The position numbers and the translations under genes were made by a program. From assembly GCA_002414145.1 (NCBI GenBank), contig DHYP01000037.1, forward strand, positions 14,130-19,793: a DNA stretch of 5,664 nt, in the 5' to 3' direction. The DNA comes from Methylophilaceae bacterium UBA5127. Its GTDB lineage: Bacteria; Pseudomonadota; Gammaproteobacteria; Burkholderiales; Methylophilaceae. The notes below the pieces were generated by a model. It did not search any database, was not told the origin of the DNA, and saw only the letters and a program-made list of their open reading frames with translations. This document shows positions 1 through 5,664 of this stretch, one piece after another; within the stretch, counting starts at the first letter, position 1, and each line of letters starts with the position of its first letter.

Positions 1-251
1 TCAGGATCTGGCTGCAAATTCACAGTAAATGTTTCTAAGGCGACAAACACTGGTGCTTGCGGAGGTTCCTCATGTTTTTTTTCTACTTTACCCGCTGGTT
101 TTTGATGCATAAAATACCAGCCAGCACCGCCACCTCCTACGGCTAGCAAGGCTGCCGCAATGATAATGATTAATTTCTTTTTAGAAGACTTGGCTGGTGC
201 CTCAGCTGCTGCCTCTTCTTTGCCTGCATCTTGCTTAGGTTCTTGTGCCAT
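1..251 (-). CDS. fliL: Flagellar basal body-associated protein FliL, N-terminal part (runs off the window)
   Basis: FliL is a single-pass inner-membrane protein that sits around the stator at the base of the flagellum and supports motor torque or stator stability, most visibly in swarming cells. The visible 83 residues show a short Ala/Glu/Lys-rich cytoplasmic N-terminus, a basic KSSKKK stop at 21-26, one membrane segment at about 27-48 (LIIIIAAALLAVGGGG, then AGWYF), and a charged, Pro-containing linker. The periplasmic domain then begins with FVALETFTVNLQPDP, which is the typical FliL opening strand. The ATG at 251 is well supported by AAAGG at 260-264, spaced 8 nt away. The 3' part lies outside the window. 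The gene follows fliK after a 167-bp gap, an order common in proteobacterial fli clusters. The identity rests on topology, the start of the periplasmic domain and context. Confidence 0.93.
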   Translation of the reverse strand, partial: MAQEPKQDAGKEEAAAEAPAKSSKKKLIIIIAAALLAVGGGGAGWYFMHQKPAGKVEKKHEEPPQAPVFVALETFTVNLQPDP

Positions 252-418
252 CTTTAAAACCTTTCTCTAACAATATCACCAATCTTTTGAAGCTTATTGC
301 TAAGCTTATGATGGCTCTATTATGAGAAAAAAAGTCCTGAGAATATGCACAGATAAGAGGTATAAAAGACCGTCTAATCAGGCTTTACAAAAAATGAGTT
401 AGTTTCAGCACTAACACA
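252..418 (-). other. fliK-fliL intergenic region with fliL leader
   Basis: This is the longest non-coding stretch in the window. Read on the minus strand it holds a terminator-like hairpin right after fliK, an AT-rich middle, a second hairpin at 290-307, and the fliL ribosome binding site. Two weak sigma-70-like signals can be seen. One is TTGTAA (385-390) with TTTTAT (362-367), 17 bp apart and 4/6 matches each. The other is a CATAAT -10 hexamer at 319-324 without a convincing -35. I see no good sigma-54 (GG-N10-GC) or sigma-28 (TAAAG-N-GCCGATAA) promoter. A promoter for fliL is expected if the upstream hairpin really terminates, but the sequence alone does not identify one. Confidence 0.6.
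290..307 (-). repeat. Perfect inverted repeat in the fliL leader
   Basis: A 7-bp perfect inverted repeat, AAGCTTA-TTGC-TAAGCTT on the plus strand, has a 4-nt loop and lies 38 nt upstream of the fliL start codon. In RNA it would form a short AU-rich hairpin in the fliL leader. No T-run follows it on either strand, so it does not look like a terminator. It could instead be a protein-binding palindrome or have no function. Confidence 0.45.
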
Positions 419-420
419 CT
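388..420 (-). terminator. Candidate rho-independent terminator after fliK
   Basis: On the minus strand GTTAGT (415-410), a GCTGAA loop and ACTAAC (403-398) form a perfect 6-bp stem. Past one T-T mismatch it can be extended by four more pairs, one of them a wobble, that reach into the fliK stop codon. Six T residues follow at 394-389. The stem has few G-C pairs, so termination may be partial. Position, immediately behind the last codon of fliK, favours a real role, perhaps in lowering read-through into fliL and later genes. Confidence 0.42.
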
Positions 421-1768
421 AGGCGAAAGTATCTACTAAACCCAAATTATTAGTTGAAATGACTTTTTGCATAACTACGGGTTCTGCTGGCGTGTGCTCT
501 GAAGACTTTAAAAGCTGTTGTTGAGGGCGCTGTTGCATTGCCTGCTGAAAATCACGCTGTGATTGCTCATTTGAACTCACATTGGTATTCACCAATTGCA
601 TGCCAGACTCTTGCATCTTGTCACGCAACATCACCATACCATCCTGCAAAGCCTGTCTGACCGTAGGGTTATCTGAAATAAAAGTCGTATCTACCTGATT
701 ATTATCGACTTGTATCACCACTTGCAACGGCCCTAAGTCAGGCGGATTTAAGGTTAAAGTGGCTGTCTGCTCACCTGCTCCCACCATCCATACCACACGT
801 TGATTGACTGCTTGATTCCACTCAGTCTTTCCAAAGTATGCATCAATTGGATGAGTTAGCACTGTTTGTTGCAGTGCAAGGTTATTATTATTTTGTGAGA
901 CCAAATTGGTTTGAATTTGTGCAAGTGTACTCACTTCAATGCCAGCCTCTTGCGCAGACTTTGTGGCTGATGCGCCTTCTTTCAAAGCCAGCTTAGCAGA
1001 CTCACCCGCAAGCTTTTCAAGTGAAGTGCTCATCGTTTTATCATGCGCAGGTTGATCTGCTATCAAGACTTCTGCTCCCTTATTGTCTGCACCCGAATGA
1101 GTGTCAATTGATTTTTTTTCACTGCCCACCAACTTGCTGATTGCGCCCGCACTAGTCCCTTTAACACTCAGCTCTAGCACTTTGCCATCTTCATCATGAC
1201 CCTTTAACTCTGATGCTGAAGCTGATTCTAAAGCTTCACCTTCCACATTTAATTCCAACTTTAGTGCTTCTTTTGGATTTTTAACCTTTTGATTCTTAGC
1301 CTCTTGAATCGTTACCGCTATTTCGCTTGTCACCTCTTCTGTGTTTTTCTCAGCTGAAGGTTGTATATTTCCATTTTGAATCATTGCTGCACTTTGCAAG
1401 GTTGCCACCATTACCTGCGCCGCATCAGAAGCCACCACACCTTCATTCTTTGGCAGTTTTTTATGGTTTAGTTTAGCATTGGCAATAGACGGCTTTGCAT
1501 CAAAATTATTATTTAATGGCAAACTCTCAGTCACTGAGTCTGACTGTGTTTTAGTGGTATCTGCTGATTTTTCGTTTTCTATATTTAGCTTGTCTTTGTG
1601 TGAGTGCTCTTTTTGTTGAGTGACTTGCGTTTTCAGCATTTCAGCAAACTTGTTGGGGCTATCCGACACGTCATCAACCCCACCCTGACTTGTGGATGCA
1701 CTTTCGTTGCTCATCTTATTTCTCAAAGCCGTGACTTGTGGTAACTGTAATGATAAATTTTGCATCAT
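419..1768 (-). CDS. fliK: Flagellar hook-length control protein FliK
   Basis: FliK is exported through the flagellar type III apparatus during hook growth. It measures hook length and triggers the switch from rod/hook to filament substrates by contact with FlhB. The 449-residue protein has the family's two-part build. A long low-complexity N-terminal and middle part (about 1-300) is rich in Ser, Ala, Lys, Glu, Gln and Asn, as expected for the secreted ruler. A compact C-terminal Flg_hook domain (about 305-400) carries QRVVWMVG, the core motif LTLNPPDLGPLQVVIQV (338-354) and a helix beginning at TVRQAL (369-374). A Gln-rich tail (about 401-419) and a variable end follow. Its length is near that of the Salmonella protein (405 aa). 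The start is a double ATG: GGAG at 1773-1776 lies 4 nt from the first ATG and 7 nt from the second (1765), so the second, giving 448 aa, may be the one used. The gene lies 32 nt after fliJ. Confidence 0.95.
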   Translation of the reverse strand: MMQNLSLQLPQVTALRNKMSNESASTSQGGVDDVSDSPNKFAEMLKTQVTQQKEHSHKDKLNIENEKSADTTKTQSDSVTESLPLNNNFDAKPSIANAKLNHKKLPKNEGVVASDAAQVMVATLQSAAMIQNGNIQPSAEKNTEEVTSEIAVTIQEAKNQKVKNPKEALKLELNVEGEALESASASELKGHDEDGKVLELSVKGTSAGAISKLVGSEKKSIDTHSGADNKGAEVLIADQPAHDKTMSTSLEKLAGESAKLALKEGASATKSAQEAGIEVSTLAQIQTNLVSQNNNNLALQQTVLTHPIDAYFGKTEWNQAVNQRVVWMVGAGEQTATLTLNPPDLGPLQVVIQVDNNQVDTTFISDNPTVRQALQDGMVMLRDKMQESGMQLVNTNVSSNEQSQRDFQQAMQQRPQQQLLKSSEHTPAEPVVMQKVISTNNLGLVDTFA

Positions 1769-1800
1769 ATTGCTCCAAAAACATTTAACTCACTGATATG

Positions 1801-2265
1801 TTAGCGTTTTTCTATATTGCTCTGCGCTTTGCGGCCTACCCGCATGGCGAACTCATCCATTAACTGCTGATCTTTTTTTAACAATTGTTTTGTTTGCCTT
1901 GTATCCTGGCGTTGTTCCAGCACTTCATACGAAAGTTTTTTACGCTGGCTTTCTTTCCAATGTCTTTTTTGTAATTGCACATGACGCTTTGCTGTTTCAA
2001 GCATCTCAAGCTGTCCCTTGACTGCTTGATCCAATTTACTAAAAAAACTGTGGAAATTTTGATAGGCTTGCGCGCCTATCCCTGTTTCTAAACTTTTCTT
2101 TAAATTCTTACCATAGTCTTTTTGATACTCCACCAACATATCGTATTTAGACTGCGCTTCATCCGCGACTTTCATGGCATCAGCAAGTGCTTCTGTTGCA
2201 GAGTTCACCTCTTTTTCAGCGATTTCCTTTAACATTTTGATTATTTCTATTGAACCTGTCGCCAT
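1801..2265 (-). CDS. fliJ: Flagellar export chaperone/stalk protein FliJ
   Basis: FliJ is the small coiled-coil protein that inserts into the FliI hexamer, like the gamma stalk of F1-ATPase, and links it to the FlhA export gate. It also helps recycle substrate chaperones. The product is 154 aa (E. coli 147) and almost entirely helical and charged, with heptad-like patterns over its length. The N-terminal IIKMLKEIAEKEV and the C-terminal LEQRQ...KKDQQLMDEFAMR match the pattern of enterobacterial FliJ, which ends in a DEFA-type motif. I chose the ATG at 2265: AGGTG (2275-2279) lies 9 nt upstream, and the N-terminus then aligns with that of E. coli FliJ. A GTG four codons upstream (2277) would overlap that ribosome binding site and add MWWY, which the family lacks. 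It sits between fliI and fliK, as usual. Confidence 0.93.
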   Translation of the reverse strand: MATGSIEIIKMLKEIAEKEVNSATEALADAMKVADEAQSKYDMLVEYQKDYGKNLKKSLETGIGAQAYQNFHSFFSKLDQAVKGQLEMLETAKRHVQLQKRHWKESQRKKLSYEVLEQRQDTRQTKQLLKKDQQLMDEFAMRVGRKAQSNIEKR

Positions 2266-2306
2266 ATACCACCACACCTATAATTAAAATGATTTGAATA
2301 ACTGCA

Positions 2307-3722
2307 CTAATCTACTAATAAATAAGCCAGATGATTCACGCTCTCTTCCATGCTGGCACGTTCAGCAATATCCTGTTGTAAAAACCCCTCTATTTGAGGG
2401 TGCTTTTCAATGGCAATATCTAACACAGGGTCAGCTCCCGCTTCATAAGCCCCTACGCTAATCAAATCAATACTGCGCATATATCTAGAATTTAATTGCT
2501 TTAATTTACGCGCCAATTTTTGATGCTCAGTACTCGTAATATTGTGCATAGCTCGACTAATCGATTGCTCTATATCAATGGCGGGATAGTGCCCGCTTTC
2601 TGCCAGACTACGGCTCAGTACAATATGTCCATCTAAAATGGCACGCGCTGCGTCAGCAATCGGATCTTGTTGATCATCGCCTTCTGTCAGCACTGTATAA
2701 AATGCAGTGATAGAGCCTTCGCCGCGTGCGCCGTTACCTGTACGCTCTACCAAGGCTGGTAATTTAGCAAATACAGAAGGGGGATAACCCTTGGTAGCCG
2801 GTGGTTCACCAATCGCTAAGGCAATTTCACGCTGTGCCATCGCATAACGCGTGAGTGAATCCATAATTAACAATACATTTTTTCCTTGATTTCTAAAGCT
2901 TTCTGCGATGGTTGTTGCATCATTTGCACCTTGTAATCGCATTAAAGCTGAAGCATCTGCAGGTGCCGCCACGACGACAGATCGCGCCAAGCCGTCAGCA
3001 CCCAGACTTTGCTCAATAAACTCTTTGACCTCACGACCACGTTCACCAATCAACCCAACCACAATGACATCTGCCGTGGTATAGCGTGCCATCATGCCTA
3101 ATAGTACGCTCTTGCCAACCCCAGAGCCTGCAAATAAACCCATACGTTGTCCACGTCCTACTGTCAGCATGCTGTTGATGGCACGCACGCCTACATCCAG
3201 TGTTTCTTCTATTGGCGCTCTGGAAAGTGGGTTGGTTGGACGTGCGCTTAACGGTGCACTTTGCGATGCATCAATCTTACCTAGCCCATCCAGTGGATTT
3301 CCTGCACCATCAACAACCCGACCTAGCAAACCATCTCCAACAGGTAAATGCCGTGCACGGTCATTCGCTCTTCTTCTCGGTGGGCGTCCATATTGTGGTT
3401 TAGGTAAAGTTTCTGATACGTCAATCGCAAATACTTTAGCGCCTGGCACAACACCATCAACGCTACTTTGTGGCATCAGCAATAAACGCTCTCCATCAAA
3501 TCCAACCACTTCCGCTTCGACCCTTGTACCTTCAGATAGCGGCACATAACATGCACTACCAATCGGCAGCTTAATCCCTGCTGCTTCCATGACCAACCCC
3601 GTTAACTTGGTAATACGGCCAGCAATTTCTAATGGCTCGACGATCTTGAGTATTTCTTTGCAGTCACCGATATAACTCTGCCACCTTTGTGCATGTACAG
3701 ACAATGTATCAGTCGTCATCAT
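2307..3722 (-). CDS. fliI: Flagellum-specific ATPase FliI
   Basis: FliI is the cytoplasmic ATPase of the flagellar type III export apparatus. It forms a hexamer held by FliH and, with FliJ, hydrolyses ATP to help load and unfold export substrates. From the ATG at 3722 the protein is 471 aa (Salmonella 456). It has an N-terminal beta-barrel-like domain (about 20-105), the P-loop AGSGVGKS at 198-205, GERGREV (226-232) with the catalytic Glu at 227, and Walker [10 protein letters not shown] (284-292). Highly conserved [20 protein letters not shown] (305-324), [15 protein letters not shown] (346-360) and GHYPAIDI (377-384) follow, then a helical C-terminal domain. All catalytic residues are present. 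A basic segment (about 108-125, GRPPRRR...RAR) precedes [11 protein letters not shown] and is longer than in Salmonella. The start overlaps the fliH stop (ATGA); a second ATG follows at once at 3719. No clear ribosome binding site is seen, which suggests translational coupling to fliH. Confidence 0.97.
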   Translation of the reverse strand: MMTTDTLSVHAQRWQSYIGDCKEILKIVEPLEIAGRITKLTGLVMEAAGIKLPIGSACYVPLSEGTRVEAEVVGFDGERLLLMPQSSVDGVVPGAKVFAIDVSETLPKPQYGRPPRRRANDRARHLPVGDGLLGRVVDGAGNPLDGLGKIDASQSAPLSARPTNPLSRAPIEETLDVGVRAINSMLTVGRGQRMGLFAGSGVGKSVLLGMMARYTTADVIVVGLIGERGREVKEFIEQSLGADGLARSVVVAAPADASALMRLQGANDATTIAESFRNQGKNVLLIMDSLTRYAMAQREIALAIGEPPATKGYPPSVFAKLPALVERTGNGARGEGSITAFYTVLTEGDDQQDPIADAARAILDGHIVLSRSLAESGHYPAIDIEQSISRAMHNITSTEHQKLARKLKQLNSRYMRSIDLISVGAYEAGADPVLDIAIEKHPQIEGFLQQDIAERASMEESVNHLAYLLVD

Positions 3723-4378
3723 GGCAACAACCAATCATCATGTTTAGAAAGTGCCTCTGTGATTCTTTTCCAGCGCACAGCATTGGTAGCATCAATTTGA
3801 TTCGCACCAGTCTCCACCAAGCAGCCTCCGCGCTCAATATTACTGTCTTCAATAATTTGCCATTGCTGGCTGGCAATTTCTTCTGCCAGATACTCTCGCA
3901 GAATATGTGCGTCTTCATGATGCACAAGAATACGTGCAGGCTTTTGTACATTTGGCAAATAGTGAATAGCATCTACCACGACTGGAATCACCGCAGCGGC
4001 ATCTATGTTTAGTTTTACTTTAAGCATCGATTTGGCAATCTCAATCGCCAATGACAATATATCTTCTGCAATAGCCTCGTCTGCACGCTCTAATGCTGTG
4101 TTAAAACCTGTTATCAAATGCGCCAACTGCGCGCGCTCTGCTTGTGCGTGCTCCTTCGCTTTGGCCATGCCTACGATAAAACCTTCTTGCATGCCTTTGG
4201 TATAGGCTTCTTTACGAATGTTGTCTAAAATCAAATTCACAGACTGCGAATTGTCAGGCTTGGTGTCCTTAACCTTCAATTTATTAGAGCCAGTACCACT
4301 CTTGCCTTCGGCAAAACTAGACATTTCCCAGCGTTGATAAGCCGATTGTTGTTCTTTTGGTACTGCGACACTAGACAT
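3719..4378 (-). CDS. fliH: Flagellar assembly protein FliH
   Basis: FliH is the peripheral stator of the export ATPase. As a dimer it binds the FliI N-terminus, tethers it to the C-ring through FliN, and restrains its activity. The 219-aa product (E. coli 228) shows the family pattern. A short N-terminal segment with Tyr14, Trp17 and Phe22 resembles the aromatic FliN/FlhA contact region. A variable Lys/Ser/Asp linker follows. Next is a helix with a run of small residues every four positions, A58-G62-G66-G70-A74, the GxxxG repeat typical of FliH. The long helix and C-terminal FliI-binding domain end with [16 protein letters not shown] (182-197) and RWKRI. The ATG at 4378 has AAGGA (4387-4391) spaced 8 nt away, and this site overlaps the fliG stop codon. 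Its last codons overlap fliI. Confidence 0.95.
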   Translation of the reverse strand: MSSVAVPKEQQSAYQRWEMSSFAEGKSGTGSNKLKVKDTKPDNSQSVNLILDNIRKEAYTKGMQEGFIVGMAKAKEHAQAERAQLAHLITGFNTALERADEAIAEDILSLAIEIAKSMLKVKLNIDAAAVIPVVVDAIHYLPNVQKPARILVHHEDAHILREYLAEEIASQQWQIIEDSNIERGGCLVETGANQIDATNAVRWKRITEALSKHDDWLLP

Positions 4379-4389
4379 TTTGCAAATCC

Positions 4390-5388
4390 TTATACATATT
4401 TATCATCATCACCTTTACCAGCAAGCATGATCTGACCTTCATCCGATAATTTACGGACAATTTGCAAGATTTGTTTTTGCTGTGCTTCAACTTCAGAAAG
4501 TTTGACTGGCCCTTTGCTTTCCAAGTCTTCTTTCATCATCTCTGCTGCACGAGAAGACATATTTTTAAATATTTTTTCGCGCATTTCTTCTGAGGCACCC
4601 TTAAGCGCAACAATCAACATTTCTGACTGCACTTCTCGCAATAGCACTTGAATACCTTTGTCATCAATATCCATGATATTGTCGAAGACAAACATCTCAT
4701 CCATGATTTTTTGCGCCATTTCATCATCGTAACTACGCAAACCTTCCATCACGCTGGCTTCATTATCACCGCTCATAAAGTTCATGATTTCTGCCGCCAC
4801 CTTAATGCCGCCCATGGTTTGTTTTTTAATATTTTCATTACCAGTCAATAACTTAGTCATGACATCGTTTAATTCTCTTAATGCAATAGGCTTTACGCCA
4901 TCTAAAGTTGCAATACGCAACATTACGTCCTGACGCAATCTATCTGTAAAATGTCCAATAATTTCTGAGGCTTGATCTGGCTCCAAGTGCACAAGAATTG
5001 TGGCAATAATTTGTGGATGTTCATTTTTAATGAATTCCGCAACGGTATATGCATCCATCCACTTCAAACTTTCAATCCCGCTGGCATCTCTAGATTGCAA
5101 AATACGATTTAACAAATTAGAAGCCTTATCATCGCCAAGTGCTTTGGTTAATACTGAGCGAATATATTCATCAGAATCCAAACCAAAAGTACTGCTCTGT
5201 TCAACTTCTGTTAAAAACTCACTTACGGTACTCTCAACTTGCTCACGTCCTACCGATTTTAAGGTTGCCATGGCAGCACCCAGTTTTTGTACTTCTTTCG
5301 GGCTAAGATACTTCATCACCTCTGCGGCTTCATCTTCTCCCAAAGTAAGCATCAACACCGCACTTCTCATTACGCCTGCATCACTCAT
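4390..5388 (-). CDS. fliG: Flagellar motor switch protein FliG
   Basis: FliG is the rotor protein on top of the C-ring. Its N-terminus binds the FliF tail, its middle domain binds FliM, and its C-terminal helix exchanges charge contacts with MotA to create torque and set rotation sense. At 332 aa it matches E. coli (331). The N-terminal domain holds AVLMLTLGEDEAAEVMKYLS (10-29). The middle armadillo domain has EHPQIIA (123-129), followed by the linker GG at 193-194. The C-terminal domain has MFVF (232-235) and the torque helix region LLREV...ALKGA...SSRAAEMMKEDL. Counted against E. coli as I recall it, K263 and R280 match K264 and R281, D288 matches D289, while E287 and K296 replace D288 and R297 with like charge. 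The ATG at 5388 lies 2 nt after the fliF stop with only a weak GAG (5397-5399) upstream, so coupling to fliF is likely. Confidence 0.98.
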   Translation of the reverse strand: MSDAGVMRSAVLMLTLGEDEAAEVMKYLSPKEVQKLGAAMATLKSVGREQVESTVSEFLTEVEQSSTFGLDSDEYIRSVLTKALGDDKASNLLNRILQSRDASGIESLKWMDAYTVAEFIKNEHPQIIATILVHLEPDQASEIIGHFTDRLRQDVMLRIATLDGVKPIALRELNDVMTKLLTGNENIKKQTMGGIKVAAEIMNFMSGDNEASVMEGLRSYDDEMAQKIMDEMFVFDNIMDIDDKGIQVLLREVQSEMLIVALKGASEEMREKIFKNMSSRAAEMMKEDLESKGPVKLSEVEAQQKQILQIVRKLSDEGQIMLAGKGDDDKYV

Positions 5389-5390
5389 AT

Positions 5391-5664
5391 TTATGACTCA
5401 TTTCCATTTGTCCAACTTGACACTACACTTGCGACCATTCTTGGGTTGTCTTTAGCGAGCTGTTTCACAGTACCTAAATTCTGCTCATATGCTGGTAGCT
5501 GACCTTGTTTTGCCCCAGCACCAATATTGACAACGGCATCTTGATTCTCTTGCTGTGCTTGTCCAATCATTTTGGGCTGCGTAGAGAAGGTGGTTAGCTT
5601 ACTCATCATCGGTTTTAAAATACGTTTGTAGATTAAGAACAACACCACAATCCCAGCAATAAAT
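5391..5664 (-). CDS. fliF: Flagellar MS-ring protein FliF, C-terminal end (partial)
   Basis: FliF builds the MS ring in the inner membrane, the base on which the flagellum assembles. Only the last 90 residues are in the window; the frame stays open to its edge. The fragment begins inside the second membrane helix (FIAGIVVLFLIY, 1-12) and continues with a basic YKRILKP boundary and a polar Gln/Asn/Ala linker (about 19-57). It ends with AYEQNLGTVKQLAKDNPRMV and ASVVSSWTNGNES (58-90). This end matches the FliG-binding tail of the family, which has the form YE..L...k.la..dPr.VA.vv..W. The gene lies directly upstream of fliG with a 2-nt gap, consistent with co-expression of two proteins that bind each other. 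Any internal GTG start in this segment is not real because the frame continues upstream. Confidence 0.95.
   Translation of the reverse strand, partial: FIAGIVVLFLIYKRILKPMMSKLTTFSTQPKMIGQAQQENQDAVVNIGAGAKQGQLPAYEQNLGTVKQLAKDNPRMVASVVSSWTNGNES

Noticed and set aside
362..390. A sigma-28 promoter beginning TAAAGCCT just after fliK
   Set aside because: The -35-like TAAAG is present, but the sequence 11 nt later is CTTTTATA rather than GCCGATAA, so the match fails at the -10 element.
2266..2277. A GTG start four codons upstream of the chosen fliJ start
   Set aside because: It overlaps the AGGTG ribosome binding site of the ATG at 2265 and adds residues absent from FliJ homologues.
3094..3549. 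A 151-codon open frame on the plus strand
   Set aside because: It lies wholly antisense to the conserved FliI N-terminal and P-loop region. Its translation is Pro/Ser/Thr-rich with no recognisable domain, as expected of a shadow frame.
3709..3972. An 87-codon minus-strand frame inside fliH, out of frame with it
   Set aside because: FliH in the other frame has clear family motifs through this stretch. This frame has no plausible start signal or domain.
5000..5455. A 151-codon open frame on the plus strand
   Set aside because: It is antisense to fliG and the fliF tail, shows no family likeness, and has no operon context on that strand.
1..5664. A novel defence, mobile or otherwise undescribed system
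   Set aside because: Every gene is a recognisable flagellar component in conserved order with intact motifs. There are no integrases, transposases, tRNA genes, repeat arrays or inserted genes of unknown function.

Overview
The window is one continuous block of flagellar genes, all read from the minus strand. From high to low coordinates the order is fliF (3' end only), fliG, fliH, fliI, fliJ, fliK, then fliL (5' end only). This is the conserved proteobacterial order. Protein similarity, recalled from family knowledge and not searched, points to a Beta- or Gammaproteobacterium. The AT-leaning base composition and the FliG/FliI sequence style make an AT-rich betaproteobacterium, such as a member of the Methylophilaceae, my best guess; this taxon is a low-confidence inference.

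Layout: 5663-5391 encodes the last 90 residues of FliF, covering the second membrane segment, a variable linker and the FliG-binding tail. FliG (5388-4390) begins 2 nt after the fliF stop. FliH (4378-3719) follows after 11 nt, with its ribosome binding site overlapping the fliG stop. FliI (3722-2307) overlaps fliH by an ATGA junction. FliJ (2265-1801) follows after 41 nt and FliK (1768-419) after 32 nt. A hairpin plus T-run directly behind the fliK stop looks like a modest intrinsic terminator. A 167-bp gap (252-418) then leads to fliL, which has a good ribosome binding site. The gap holds a perfect 7-bp inverted repeat in the fliL leader and only weak promoter-like hexamers.

How the products work together: FliF forms the MS ring in the inner membrane and FliG docks on its tail as the rotor part that meets the stator. 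FliH, FliI and FliJ form the cytoplasmic ATPase complex of the flagellar type III export apparatus. FliK is the secreted hook-length ruler that switches export specificity. FliL is a membrane protein near the stator. All key motifs are intact and no gene is broken. I found no mobile element, CRISPR array, RNA gene or foreign insertion, and no sign of a new system. The points worth a second look are small: the fliK-fliL boundary, the leader hairpin, two conservative changes at FliG torque-helix positions, and a basic segment in FliI.
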